64,000 nt of DNA, taken from the NCBI RefSeq assembly GCF_025642155.1, contig NZ_CP106798.1:3534001-3598000 (forward strand). The letters are read 5' to 3'. Positions 36,059 to 44,711 of the stretch are shown here, piece after piece. How positions within the stretch are numbered: the stretch's first letter is position 1; the number at the start of each line of letters is the position of its first letter. Position numbers and translations under genes: made by a program. This DNA comes from Streptomyces sp. HUAS 15-9. Lineage in GTDB: Bacteria; Actinomycetota; Actinomycetes; Streptomycetales; Streptomycetaceae. The notes under the pieces are model-generated. The model was not told the origin of the DNA. It was given only the letters and a program-made list of their open reading frames with translations, and searched no databases.

Positions 36059-36736
36059 TCAGCTCTTCTCGAAGCGGAACCCGACCCCACGCACCGTCGC
36101 GATGTACCGAGGGTTGGCCGCGTCGTCGCCGAGTTTCTTGCGCAGCCACGAGATGTGCATGTCCAGCGTCTTGGTCGAGGACCACCACGTCGTGTCCCAC
36201 ACCTCGCGCATCAGCTGGTCCCGGGTGACGACCCGGCCCGCGTCACGCACCAGGACCCGCAGCAGGTCGAACTCCTTGGCGGTGAGCTGGAGTTCCTCCT
36301 CGCCCATCCACGCGCGGTGCGACTCGACGTCGATCCGCACGCCGTGCGTGGCCGGCGGCTGCTGCGGCTCGGCGGCGCCGCGCCGCAGCAGGGCCCGGAC
36401 ACGGGCGAGCAGTTCGGCGAGCCGGAAGGGCTTGGTGACGTAGTCGTCGGCGCCCGCGTCGAGTCCGACGACGGTGTCCACCTCGTCGGCCCGCGCGGTA
36501 AGGATGAGGATGGGCACGGTGTGGCCCTCGGCACGCAGCCGGCGGGCGACCTCCAGGCCGTCCATGCCGGGCAGGCCCAGATCCAGCACGACAAGGTCGA
36601 CGCCGCCCTGCATTCCGGCGTCGAGCGCGGTGGGTCCGTCCTCGCGCACCTCGACCTCGTAACCTTCCCGGCGCAGGGCGCGGGCCAGCGGCTCCGAGAT
36701 GGACGCGTCGTCCTCGGCGAGCAGTACACGGGTCAT
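36059..36736 (-). CDS. OmpR-family response regulator
   Basis: A 225-residue regulator. The receiver domain has acidic residues AEDDASI (D9, D10), phospho-acceptor D52 in VVLDLGLPGMDGLEVA, LTARADEVDT, and the lysine in DYVTKPFRLAELLARV. The C-terminal winged helix (from about residue 130) shows TAKEFDLLRVLVRDAGRVVT and SWLRKKLGDDAANPRYIATV, the OmpR/PhoB DNA-binding form. It is the partner of the adjacent sensor kinase. The ATG start is clear. No autoregulatory direct repeats were recognised upstream. Confidence 0.94.
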   Translation of the reverse strand: MTRVLLAEDDASISEPLARALRREGYEVEVREDGPTALDAGMQGGVDLVVLDLGLPGMDGLEVARRLRAEGHTVPILILTARADEVDTVVGLDAGADDYVTKPFRLAELLARVRALLRRGAAEPQQPPATHGVRIDVESHRAWMGEEELQLTAKEFDLLRVLVRDAGRVVTRDQLMREVWDTTWWSSTKTLDMHISWLRKKLGDDAANPRYIATVRGVGFRFEKS

Positions 36737-37229
36737 GAGGTGATGGTAGTCCGCCCGCCCGTAGTGCAGGGGTGTGATCGGCTGGCCGGATTCTTACCTT
36801 GGGGCACAGTGGTACGAACCTATGGCCGAGAGGTGCGACCCTAAGAGGGACCTTCGAAATCGGGTGCGAGGTTCCTGCGACACCTGTGATCCCTGTCTCA
36901 AGTCCTTCCATATCAGGCACTGTCCTGACGTACAGTGACCTGCAACGCCTGTAGTACACCGGGGACCTTTGGCGGGCAGTTGACGCTGAAGGTCTCTTTT
37001 GTGTGCGGGCCGGTCCTCCACCGGCCTTGAAAGGAATGACCTCTGGCCGGGCTCCGTACGCATGACGCGTCATGTGGGCGTGGATCCCGGTGGTCGCCGT
37101 CCACCGCTCCGCGATCCGGAGCGGACTCCCCTCGGGCGTGGGGGTGGACGTGCCGACCCCGCCGGTGCCGGCCACTCCCCCACCGGGCGCGCAACGCTCC
37201 GCCGCGCGTCCAGACCAGCAAGGAACGAC
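36737..37229. other. Divergent region, response regulator / POT transporter
   Basis: A 493-base non-coding stretch. It holds an imperfect inverted repeat around CACTG (36918-36922) / CAGTG (36933-36937), a T-rich run near 36994-37001, and a small hairpin GGCCGGT-CCTCC-ACCGGCC (37008-37026), about 200 bases before the transporter start. Together with the long leader this hints at post-transcriptional control. No ORF with convincing codon use was seen. Confidence 0.45.
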
Positions 37230-38768
37230 ATGGCGTCCAGCCTGACGAAGGACTCGGTCCACCCGGGCACCCCCGGTTCCGAGAAGACCTTCTTCGGCCA
37301 CCCCCGCGGACTGGCCACCCTCTTCATGACCGAGATGTGGGAGCGATTCTCCTACTACGGCATGAAGGCCCTCCTGACCGTCTATCTGCTCTCCGGCGGC
37401 CCCGGCGCCGGCAAGGGCAGCATGGGTGGCGGCCTGGCCATGGACGTGGCCACCACCACAGTGATCGTCTCCGTCTACTCGGCGATGGTGTACCTGCTCG
37501 CCATGCCCGGCGGCTGGCTCGGCGACCGCGTCTGGGGCCCGCGCAAGACGGTGGCCATCGCCGCCGTCACGATCATGTCCGGCCACCTCGTGCTGGCGCT
37601 GCCCGGCGGCCAGGCGCCGTTCTTCGCGGGTCTCGCGCTGGTCGCGGCCGGTTCGGGTCTGCTCAAGGCCAACATCTCCACGATGGTCGGCCACCTGTAC
37701 GACGGTCCTAACGACCCGCGTCGCGACGGTGGCTTCACGATCTTCTACATGGGCATCAACGCGGGCGCCTTCTTCGCCCCGCTGGCCATCGGCACCGTCG
37801 GCCAGAAGGTCAGCTGGCACCTCGGCTTCGGCATGGCCGCGGTCGGCATGGCCATCGGCCTCGCCGCGTTCCTGATCGGCACCCGCACCCTCAGCCCCAA
37901 GAGCAACATCGTCCCCAAGCCGCTGACGGTCGAGGAGCGCACCACCTGGCTGCGCAAGGGCCTGACCTGGCTGATCGTCGCGACCGTGTTCTACGGCGTC
38001 GTCGGCGTCTCCGGCCACTTCACCCTGAACTGGGCGATGATCCCGCTGACCGTCATCGGTCTGGTCGTCCCGGCGGGCGTGCTGCTGCGCATCAAGGGGG
38101 ACAAGGAACTCTCGGGCACCGAGCAGTCGAAGATGAGCGCCTACATCTGGTTCTTCGTCGCCGCCGCCGTGTTCTGGATGATCTACGACCAGGGCGCGTC
38201 CACGGTCCAGGCGTTCGGTGAGGGCAAGGCGTCCCACGACATGCTGGGCTTCGACTTCCCGACCTCCTGGTACCAGTCGCTGAACCCGCTGTTCATCATG
38301 GCGCTGGCCCCGGTGTTCGCCTGGATCTGGATGTGGCTGAACCGCCGGGACAAGGAGCCCAGCACCATCGTGAAGTTCGCGATGGGCCTGGTCCTGATCG
38401 GCGTGTCGTTCTTCTTCTTCCTGATCCCGCTGGGCATGGCGGCCAACGGCACCGCGGTCAGCCCGATGTGGCTGGTCGGCATCTACTTCATCCAGACCGT
38501 CGGTGAGCTGTGCCTGTCCCCGGTCGGCCTGTCGGTGACGACGAAGATGGCGCCGGCCAAGTACGCCAGCCAGATGATGGGCGTGTGGTTCCTCGCGGTC
38601 ACCGCGGGCGACTCCATCACCAGCCTGCTGTCCAACCCGGCCATAGCCGGGATCGACCTGAGCGGCAAGGGCGCCGTCTTCGGGGAGGCGGCCCTCGCGG
38701 CCCTCGCCGGATTCGCGGTGTGGATGTACCGCCGGAAGGTCAAGACGCTGATGGGCGACGTGCACTGA
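37230..38768 (+). CDS. POT/PTR family proton-dependent oligopeptide transporter
   Basis: A 512-residue MFS protein. The POT signature lies in the first helix: FMTEMWERFSYYGMKALLTV contains ExxERFxYYG, whose Glu/Arg residues couple proton and peptide. Further markers are GGWLGDRVWGPRKTVAIAA (MFS loop), KANISTMVGHLY and FTIFYMGINAGAFFAPLAIG. About 14 hydrophobic helices are visible, as in bacterial POTs. It imports di- and tripeptides at the cytoplasmic membrane. The ATG has AGGA five bases upstream; an earlier frame is discarded as leader. A near-perfect terminator follows. Confidence 0.95.
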   Translation: MASSLTKDSVHPGTPGSEKTFFGHPRGLATLFMTEMWERFSYYGMKALLTVYLLSGGPGAGKGSMGGGLAMDVATTTVIVSVYSAMVYLLAMPGGWLGDRVWGPRKTVAIAAVTIMSGHLVLALPGGQAPFFAGLALVAAGSGLLKANISTMVGHLYDGPNDPRRDGGFTIFYMGINAGAFFAPLAIGTVGQKVSWHLGFGMAAVGMAIGLAAFLIGTRTLSPKSNIVPKPLTVEERTTWLRKGLTWLIVATVFYGVVGVSGHFTLNWAMIPLTVIGLVVPAGVLLRIKGDKELSGTEQSKMSAYIWFFVAAAVFWMIYDQGASTVQAFGEGKASHDMLGFDFPTSWYQSLNPLFIMALAPVFAWIWMWLNRRDKEPSTIVKFAMGLVLIGVSFFFFLIPLGMAANGTAVSPMWLVGIYFIQTVGELCLSPVGLSVTTKMAPAKYASQMMGVWFLAVTAGDSITSLLSNPAIAGIDLSGKGAVFGEAALAALAGFAVWMYRRKVKTLMGDVH

Positions 38769-38781
38769 CGCACCGCCCCGC

Positions 38782-38828
38782 CAACGGCGAGGGCCGCCGC
38801 ACATGATGTGCGGCGGCCCTCGCCGTTG
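38782..38828 (+). terminator. Perfect 23-bp inverted-repeat terminator
   Basis: A 47-base sequence in which 23 bases pair exactly with the last 23 around a single central G. It begins 14 bases after the POT stop and ends 46 bases before the stop of the convergent surface-protein gene, so it is probably bidirectional. Confidence 0.85.
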
Positions 38829-38874
38829 TGCGCGTCGGCCGTCAGGAAGGTTTGAGGAGCCACGAATCCGCAGG

Positions 38875-40161
38875 TCAGCGGGTGTTCCTCCGGGGCATGA
38901 ACGTGAACACCGCCGCGCCCAGCAGGATCGCCGTACCCGCCACCAGACCGAGGGCCTTCAGGGCGCCGTGGTCGCCCGAACCCGTCTCGGCCAGGCCACC
39001 GCTGCCGCTGCTCCCGCCCGACGACGAACCGCCGGACGACGACGTGCCGCCCGAGGCGCCGTTCGCCTGCTGCGAGGTGTCCAGCGTGAGGGAGACCTCC
39101 GACTTGACCGGCGTACAGGTCGTGGTCGTACCCAGGGCCTTGATGGTCAGGACACCCGGGGACAGGGTCGAGGAGCCGCTCGCCCCCGGCTTGTAGGTGC
39201 CCGTCAGATCGGGGATCTCGATCGGGTCGCCGGACTTGATGGCGGAGGAGTTCGTCGGGCCCTCCACATGCACCGTGCCCTTGTCCGCGCCGCCCAGGAC
39301 CACCTCCATCGACGGCTTCACGGAGTCCTTCGGGATGTCGGCCGGGCTGTTCATCACCGACTTCTTGAACTGCACGGTGAGGTCGAAACTCCCGCCGTTC
39401 TTCTTGGCGTTGATCTGCACCGGCGAGGTCGCGTTCTTGTCGCCGATGGGCGTCTTGCAGGCGTAGGGGACCTGGACCTCCTTGCCGGTGAAGTCGGTCT
39501 GTCCGGTGCCGTCGCTCGGACTCGCCGAGGCCGAGGCGGTGGCGCTGGCGCTGCTCGACGGGGTGGGCGTGGCCGACTGCGAGGTCGAGGTCGTCGGCCC
39601 CGGTGTCGTACTCGACGAACCGCCGCCGCCCGCCGTCACCTCGATGGTCGCCGCCTTCTGCACCGTCTCCTTCGGTGTGCACTTGGTGTCGGTCGACATG
39701 GCGTTGACGGTGTACGCGTCCGGCGTCAGCGTCACCTCACCGGGTGCCGTCAGCTTCAGGGTGCCCTTCATGTCGGACAGCACCATGGCCGCGCCCTTGG
39801 GGATCGCCGGGTTCTGCCGCGGCCCCTGCATCGCGATGTCGGAGGTCTGGGCGCCGGCCGCCTTGAGGACGCCGGACGGCTGGACCGAGTTGGCGGGCAG
39901 GTCGATGATGTCGGGGTTCTTGGACGCGGCCTGTACGAACTTCCACACCACGTCGACGGTGTCGCCGACCTTCGCGGTGGCCGGTGCGGTGATCTCGACC
40001 TTGGTGGTGCCGTCGACGGGGTCGATGCCCGCGGGCGGCACGCAGTGCGTCGCGAACGACACCTCGGCGGCCTGGGCGGGCGTCGCGGCCATGCCCAGCA
40101 GGACCGCCGCCGAGCAGAGCAAAAGTGCAGCGCCGGCCGCTGTCACCCTCCGTTCATTCAT
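38875..40161 (-). CDS. LAETG sortase-anchored surface protein
   Basis: A 428-residue exported protein: signal peptide (residues 1-33, ending ATPAQA), a first beta-rich domain with paired Cys, a Ser/Thr/Pro linker (residues about 180-220), then a second domain beginning VQVPYACKTPIGDKNATSPV. A Ser/Gly spacer leads to LAETG at residue 390, a hydrophobic helix and a basic tail (PRRNTR). This is a complete cell-wall sorting signal; LAxTG is the motif of class E sortases in Streptomyces. The second domain is homologous to the LPKTG protein encoded at 42334. It is the last of four envelope genes on this strand. No function is known. Confidence 0.85.
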   Translation of the reverse strand: MNERRVTAAGAALLLCSAAVLLGMAATPAQAAEVSFATHCVPPAGIDPVDGTTKVEITAPATAKVGDTVDVVWKFVQAASKNPDIIDLPANSVQPSGVLKAAGAQTSDIAMQGPRQNPAIPKGAAMVLSDMKGTLKLTAPGEVTLTPDAYTVNAMSTDTKCTPKETVQKAATIEVTAGGGGSSSTTPGPTTSTSQSATPTPSSSASATASASASPSDGTGQTDFTGKEVQVPYACKTPIGDKNATSPVQINAKKNGGSFDLTVQFKKSVMNSPADIPKDSVKPSMEVVLGGADKGTVHVEGPTNSSAIKSGDPIEIPDLTGTYKPGASGSSTLSPGVLTIKALGTTTTCTPVKSEVSLTLDTSQQANGASGGTSSSGGSSSGGSSGSGGLAETGSGDHGALKALGLVAGTAILLGAAVFTFMPRRNTR

Positions 40162-40362
40162 CGTGCCGCTCCGTTGATGTGACGAGTGGTGCGGTTGCGG
40201 CGTGCTGCGCGAGAGCCAAGCCAGCACAACAACCTCCAATCCTTGGGGAAACCGGGCTGGTTCCAACCCGGCTGGTGTTGATCGCGTGAGACTTGATCGC
40301 TCGCTGAGCGGACGAGCGGCGTGAGCCAGGAATCCCTCTCGCTCGCGAGAGGGAGGGAGGGT

Positions 40363-41379
40363 TCAAGTGGGTCCCTTCGTGGTCGCCGTGCCCGGATCGG
40401 AATCCGGGGTGAACCACGGCAGCGTCGAGATCGTGGAGGGCGTCTGTGCAGGCGCCCTCCCTCTCGGCAGCCGCAGAAAGAATCGGGGCCCGGCGTGCCG
40501 TACGCCCCCCGCCCCGCGCGGCCGTACCCGGTCCACCACCGCCATCCCGACGCGGAACACCGCGGCCGGTACGACGAGACAGACCAGGATCCAGAAGAGG
40601 GTCACGCCCCAGGGCCGCCCCACGCCCCACGGCTGCTCGGCGAGGACCTTGCCGCCGTATTCGAGGGAGACGGTGTAGTCGCCGTGCGCCCCGGCCGCGA
40701 GTTCGACGGGCAGTCTGATCCGAGCCTTCTTGCCGGGCCCGAGGGTGCCCCGCCACTGCTGCTCTTCCCACTGCGGGGCAAACACGCCGTGCGAGGTGCC
40801 GACCTGGAAGACGGGGTTCTTGACGGTGGAGGAGCCGACGTTGCCGACGGTGAGGACCAGCGTGCGCGACGGCGGTGCGCCGAACCAGGTCAGCAGCCCG
40901 CCGGCTCCCTCGAGCCGGGTGTCGGTGAGGATCGACAGGCGGCCGCCGGACGGCTCGGCGGGCAGCGGCTCGACGGCGTGCCCGGCGACCTGGAGGACGG
41001 CGTCCGCGTCGGCCTTCGCCCCGGTCACGGTGGCCACGTGCACCACGCACGGGCACGGCACCGGCGGCTCGGCGACCGGCAGCTTCTTGCCGAAACCGCC
41101 CTTGGCGTCGGTGGTGACGGCCCTGCCGTCGCCGTTGGCGCAGGAGTTGGTGCCGCCGATCACGCCGCGGGACGGGGTGGCCTGGCCGCAGATCAGCATC
41201 ATCAGCAGCGTGTGCGGCCGCCAGCCGCTGCCGCTGACGGTGACCGAACCGCCCGTTCCCGCCTGGGAGTCGGAGAGCTCGACGCTCGGTCCGTCCGCCG
41301 CCGTCGCCGCGCCCGCGAGCGGCAGCAGGAGCAGCGCGAGCACCGCCACCAGCACCGGAATCCGCACTCTCCCGCTCAC
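40363..41379 (-). CDS. Secreted membrane-anchored protein of unknown function
   Basis: A 338-residue exported protein: signal peptide (PVLVAVLALLLLPLAGAATA), an Ig-like domain (SVTVSGSGWRPHTLLMMLIC with later CANGDGRAVTTDAKGGF and the Cys-Pro-Cys of PVPCPCVVHV), a second beta-rich domain (LVLTVGNVGSSTVKNPVFQV), then one TM (FWILVCLVVPAAVFRVGMAV) and a basic cytoplasmic tail. The GTG start overlaps the previous gene's stop by four bases (41376-41379), so both are translationally coupled and may form a membrane complex. It resembles neocarzinostatin/Ig-like secreted proteins in pattern only; I do not recognise the family. Confidence 0.8.
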   Translation of the reverse strand: MSGRVRIPVLVAVLALLLLPLAGAATAADGPSVELSDSQAGTGGSVTVSGSGWRPHTLLMMLICGQATPSRGVIGGTNSCANGDGRAVTTDAKGGFGKKLPVAEPPVPCPCVVHVATVTGAKADADAVLQVAGHAVEPLPAEPSGGRLSILTDTRLEGAGGLLTWFGAPPSRTLVLTVGNVGSSTVKNPVFQVGTSHGVFAPQWEEQQWRGTLGPGKKARIRLPVELAAGAHGDYTVSLEYGGKVLAEQPWGVGRPWGVTLFWILVCLVVPAAVFRVGMAVVDRVRPRGAGGVRHAGPRFFLRLPRGRAPAQTPSTISTLPWFTPDSDPGTATTKGPT

Positions 41380-42239
41380 GTCAGCACCCCCGTCGACTCG
41401 GCTTCCACGCACGGCGGTTGTGCCTCGCTGCCGGTCGTACGACGCCTGCGCCGCCGTACGACGCATGCCGTGGCCGCTCCGGCCGCCAGGGCCGCCCCCG
41501 TCGCCACGCCGCCCCAGGGCACGCACCGCACCGACGTGCTCGCCGAGTCCCGCGCCCCGCCCGACGCGGTCACCGTCAGCCGTACGTCGACCGCGTCCAG
41601 CGCCGGCCGGTCGGGCCACGGCTCGTCGAGCCGCAGGCGCCGACCCGGGGGCAGCCGGACGGGCAGGGTGCGCGGGGCGCGTTCCAGGACCGGTCCGAAC
41701 ACCCCGTCCACGCGCACCGCGAGTCTCGGTACGAGGACCGTCGTACCGCGGTTGACCAGCTCGTACGTGATGCGCTCGGCGTGCACGGCCAGGTGCTCGA
41801 CGGTCAGCGCGGACAGGGCGGGACCAGCGACGCACAGACGGACCGGGACGGTCGCCGTGCGGCCGTCGGTGTCCCGCGCCGTGATCGTGCCCGCCCGGTC
41901 GCCGGGCGCGGCGCCCGCCGGGACGGCCACCGTGAAGGGGACGTCGGCCCGGGTGCGGGCGGGGACGCTCAGCCGCGCCCGGGCGAAGGTGACCCGGACG
42001 CCGGTACCGCTCAGCCGTACCGTGACCGGCCGTGCGCCGCGGTTGGTCACGGACACCGTGTCCTGCTGGACCGTCCCGGGCGCGCCCTCGGTGTAGAAGG
42101 ACGGGCGTCCGCCGCCCGAGGGCGCGACGGACCAGCCGCCCGCCGCCCCGGCCGGGGCGGCGGCGAGCAGGGGCAGGAGAGCCAGCGCTGCGAGGGCGGG
42201 CACGAGGGACGGACGCGGGACACGGGCGGCGGACGGCAT
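41376..42239 (-). CDS. Secreted DUF916-like protein with C-terminal membrane anchor
   Basis: A 287-residue exported protein: signal peptide (VPALAALALLPLLAAAPAGA), two Ig-like beta domains (DTVSVTNRGARPVTVRLSGT, then TYELVNRGTTVLVPRLAVRV), a C-terminal TM (GGVATGAALAAGAATACVV) and a stop-transfer tail RRRRRRTT. The first domain resembles WxL-protein interacting DUF916 domains; this is pattern recognition only. ATG 42239 is chosen because GGAG lies eight bases upstream; an earlier in-frame ATG at 42293 falls inside the repeat array. It is coupled to the next gene. Neighbours with sortase motifs suggest it binds a wall-anchored partner. Confidence 0.78.
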   Translation of the reverse strand: MPSAARVPRPSLVPALAALALLPLLAAAPAGAAGGWSVAPSGGGRPSFYTEGAPGTVQQDTVSVTNRGARPVTVRLSGTGVRVTFARARLSVPARTRADVPFTVAVPAGAAPGDRAGTITARDTDGRTATVPVRLCVAGPALSALTVEHLAVHAERITYELVNRGTTVLVPRLAVRVDGVFGPVLERAPRTLPVRLPPGRRLRLDEPWPDRPALDAVDVRLTVTASGGARDSASTSVRCVPWGGVATGAALAAGAATACVVRRRRRRTTGSEAQPPCVEAESTGVLT

Positions 42240-42249
42240 CGGCGGCTCC

Positions 42250-42336
42250 AGCGGTCGGACCCGGGAGGCAAGCGGTCGGACCAGGCGGTTCAAGCGGTCG
42301 GATCCGGGAGGTCAAGCGGTCGGACCCGGGGGTTCA
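42250..42336. repeat. Short tandem repeat, four units of 21-22 bp
   Basis: Four direct copies of AGCGGTCGGAyCCGGG, starting at 42250, 42271, 42293 and 42315, lie between the LPKTG gene stop and the DUF916-like gene start. The last copy touches the LPKTG stop codon. The array is non-coding and could vary in copy number between strains. Confidence 0.75.
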
Positions 42337-43026
42337 GCGGCGTACGGCCTGATTCCGCCGTGTCAGCCACAGCGCGCCCGCCGCCCCGGCGAGGAGAACG
42401 GTGCCGCCGAGCGTGCCGAGGGCGACGACCGAGTCCTCGGGGCCGGTCTTCGGGAGCTGGCCGCCGGAGTCGGTGCCGCTGTTGGACGTCGTGGAGGAGG
42501 AGCCGGAGGAGCCGCCTGCCGCGGTGACGTCCAGGGTCAGGGACGGCTTGGGGCTGTTGGCCGGCGTGCAGGTCGTCGTCGTACCGAGCGCCTTGATGGT
42601 GAGCACACCCGCGGTGAAGGTGACCTTGCCGGTCTTCTTCGGTGTGTAGGTGCCGCTCAAGTCATTGATCTTGATGGGGGTGTTGGCCGGGATCGCGCTC
42701 TGGTTGGCCGGGCCCGACACGGACAGCGTGCCGCTGTCGGCACCGCCCAGCACGATGGTGGCGCTCGGGTTCATCGCGCCCTTGCCCAGCTCGACCGGGC
42801 TGGAGGAGACGCCCTTCTGCCAGGACATGGTGATCCTGTAGCCGCTGCCGCTCTTGACGCCCTTGATGTCGATGGGCGAGACGGCGCTCTTGTCGCCGAT
42901 GGGCGTCTTGCACTGGTAGTTGACGTCGACGACCTCGGCGTGGGCCGCGGGGGCGGCCAGCAGCACCGCCGACCCGGCCAGCGCCGCGGCGGACACGAGC
43001 GCGGCGGTTCGTTTCGGGTACGACAC
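42334..43026 (-). CDS. LPKTG sortase-type surface protein
   Basis: An exported protein of about 230 residues: signal peptide (ALVSAAALAGSAVLLAAPAA), a single beta-rich domain from VVDVNYQCKTPIGDKSAVSP to TIKALGTTTTCTP with two cysteines likely disulfide-bonded, a Ser/Gly/Thr spacer, LPKTG, a hydrophobic helix (TLGGTVLLAGAAGALWL) and a basic tail. The domain duplicates the second domain of the LAETG protein at 38875. GTG 43026 is listed; ATG 43038, four codons earlier, is equally possible and both have poor ribosome-site spacing. First gene of the surface-protein group. Confidence 0.82.
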   Translation of the reverse strand: MSYPKRTAALVSAAALAGSAVLLAAPAAHAEVVDVNYQCKTPIGDKSAVSPIDIKGVKSGSGYRITMSWQKGVSSSPVELGKGAMNPSATIVLGGADSGTLSVSGPANQSAIPANTPIKINDLSGTYTPKKTGKVTFTAGVLTIKALGTTTTCTPANSPKPSLTLDVTAAGGSSGSSSTTSNSGTDSGGQLPKTGPEDSVVALGTLGGTVLLAGAAGALWLTRRNQAVRR

Positions 43027-43176
43027 GGTCCACCCCATTCCTGACGGTACATCAGATCGGCCGTCAAGGTACGCCCGGGGCCTTGAGGAGGGAAGACAAG
43101 GCGCACGCCGGAGTTGTGACGATCCGGCGTGCGCGGGAGGGGGCTCGAGTGGAGAGAGTGGCCGCGAGGAACGGGG

Positions 43177-43791
43177 TCAGGCCGGTGCGCCCAGCTCGGC
43201 CCACACCGTCTTGCCGGACACGCCCGGGGTGCGGACGACCCCCCAGTCCAGGCACAGCCGCTGCACGATGAACATCCCGTGGCCGCCGGGGCGGCCGGCG
43301 CGGTGCGGGGTACGGGGGGCCGGCTGGCCGGTGCCGCGGTCGGTGACCTCGATGCGGATCACCTTGTCGTCGCAGGCGAGGAACAGCTCCTCCGGGCCCT
43401 CGGCGTGCAGACAGGCGTTGGTGACCAGCTCGGAGACGACGAGCAGGACGTCCTCGGCGGCGGCCCGCCGGTCGGCGCCGACGGCGGGCAGCCAGCCCCA
43501 CGCGTACAGCGCCTGGCGGGTGAAGTCACGGGCGAGCGGGACGACCCCGCTCTCGCCGCCCAGGCGCAGCCTGCGGACCTGACGGCCTTGGCCGTCCTGG
43601 CCGCTCCCCGGGCTCCCTGGGCCCTGACCCCGATGGCCCTGGCCGCCCTGGCGGTCCTCCGTCGGCGCGGACGGTGCGGCCGTTTCCCCCATGGACGCGC
43701 CGGCCGCCGGCGCTCCCCCCTCGGACGCCCCGGAAGCGCCACTGGGCTCCGGGCCGCGGTCGCCCGGCGAGCAGGGCCGGGTGGTGCTCAT
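43177..43791 (-). CDS. RsbW-like anti-sigma ATP-binding protein
   Basis: A 204-residue protein with a Gly/Gln-rich, low-complexity N-terminus (about 75 residues) and a C-terminal GHKL ATPase domain of the anti-sigma (HATPase_c_2) type. Its N box is VVSELVTNACLHAEGPEELF, its D box IEVTDRGTGQPAPR and its G box RPGGHGMFIVQRLCLDWGV. Such proteins bind a sigma factor and phosphorylate a STAS antagonist. Next to a STAS gene and a SigB/F-class sigma gene, it fits the PrsI-type anti-sigma factor of a SigI partner switch. The ATG start is clear. Assignment to SigI is from remembered S. coelicolor gene order. Confidence 0.85.
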   Translation of the reverse strand: MSTTRPCSPGDRGPEPSGASGASEGGAPAAGASMGETAAPSAPTEDRQGGQGHRGQGPGSPGSGQDGQGRQVRRLRLGGESGVVPLARDFTRQALYAWGWLPAVGADRRAAAEDVLLVVSELVTNACLHAEGPEELFLACDDKVIRIEVTDRGTGQPAPRTPHRAGRPGGHGMFIVQRLCLDWGVVRTPGVSGKTVWAELGAPA

Positions 43792-44028
43792 CAGCGCTTC
43801 ACCTCACCGATTCACCAGTTCACGATTCACACGATTCAGAATTCTCGGTCGGTCGGTACCAGTCAGTACGCGAGTCGTACACGGGGTGTTCGCCGGTTCC
43901 GTGGCGCCCCCGGGGCCAACAGGTCCAGCTTGTCTCCTGCCCGGCGGATCCGACGGAACACCCCCTTTGCGGTGTGACCGGCGCGACCACCGGGATCGGC
44001 CACCGCGGGGGGACGGCCGCGGCGAGAC

Positions 44029-44406
44029 TCAGCCGGCCTCGTCGGCCAGGGCCGCCTCGACGGAGTCGTGAACGGTGAAGACCGCATCCGCCCCCGTGAT
44101 CTCGAACACACGGGCCACCACGGGCAGCATCCCCGCCAGGTGCACCCCACCACCGGCGGCCTCCGCCTTCAGACGGGCCCCGAGCAGCACGTTCAGGCCC
44201 GTGGAGTCGCAGAACTCGAGCCGTGAGCAGTCCACGACGAGCCGCGAGAAGCCCTTGGCGAGGAGGCCCTCGATGGGCTCGCGCAAGAGATCGGCGGTGT
44301 GGTGATCGAGCTCACCCGCCGGCGTCACGACGGCGCTGGAGCCCTCTTCCCGCACCTCCACCAGTAGCCGGCCCGACTGTGCGCTGCCGACCGTCCCGCG
44401 GTCCAT
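44029..44406 (-). CDS. STAS-domain anti-sigma factor antagonist
   Basis: A 125-residue single STAS domain. The segment FSRLVVDCSRLEFCDSTGLN contains the conserved Asp-Ser, the Ser being the kinase target in anti-sigma antagonists; when unphosphorylated it sequesters the RsbW-like protein. VVTPAGELDHHTADLLREPI and LGARLKAEAAGGGVHLAGML complete the fold. ATG 44406 has GGGAGA eight bases upstream. It sits upstream of the anti-sigma gene on the same strand, 237 bases apart, and diverges from the sigma gene. Probable ArsI-type partner of SigI; inferred from context. Confidence 0.87.
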   Translation of the reverse strand: MDRGTVGSAQSGRLLVEVREEGSSAVVTPAGELDHHTADLLREPIEGLLAKGFSRLVVDCSRLEFCDSTGLNVLLGARLKAEAAGGGVHLAGMLPVVARVFEITGADAVFTVHDSVEAALADEAG

Positions 44407-44711
44407 GCCGTCTGTCTCCCGAGGTCGTGGCTGCTGTCTGACGTCCTGCGGATGTGCTGTCCGCACTCCGGCCGACGCCCTGCCGGCACCCGGCCGGTGC
44501 CCTCGAACATTACGCCTTCCCCGCACACTCCGACACCCGAACAACCTCTCATTATCGGTCATATCGTCCCATATCGCACTTGCCAGGGGCTCGGGGGAGC
44601 CGGTAGGGCTAGTAGGGACAAGAAACCGACACGGCCGGCTTTGGAGGCGCCGCACACCGCAGTGCACGCATGGCTTCGGCAGCCTTATGCCGAGAACGAT
44701 GGAGGACACCC
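44407..44711. other. Divergent region, STAS antagonist / sigma factor
   Basis: A 305-base non-coding gap. Apart from the two ribosome sites, I see a direct repeat of CATATCG near 44563-44578 and no consensus -35/-10 or SigB-type GTTT/GGGTA pair that could be defended. Confidence 0.4.
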
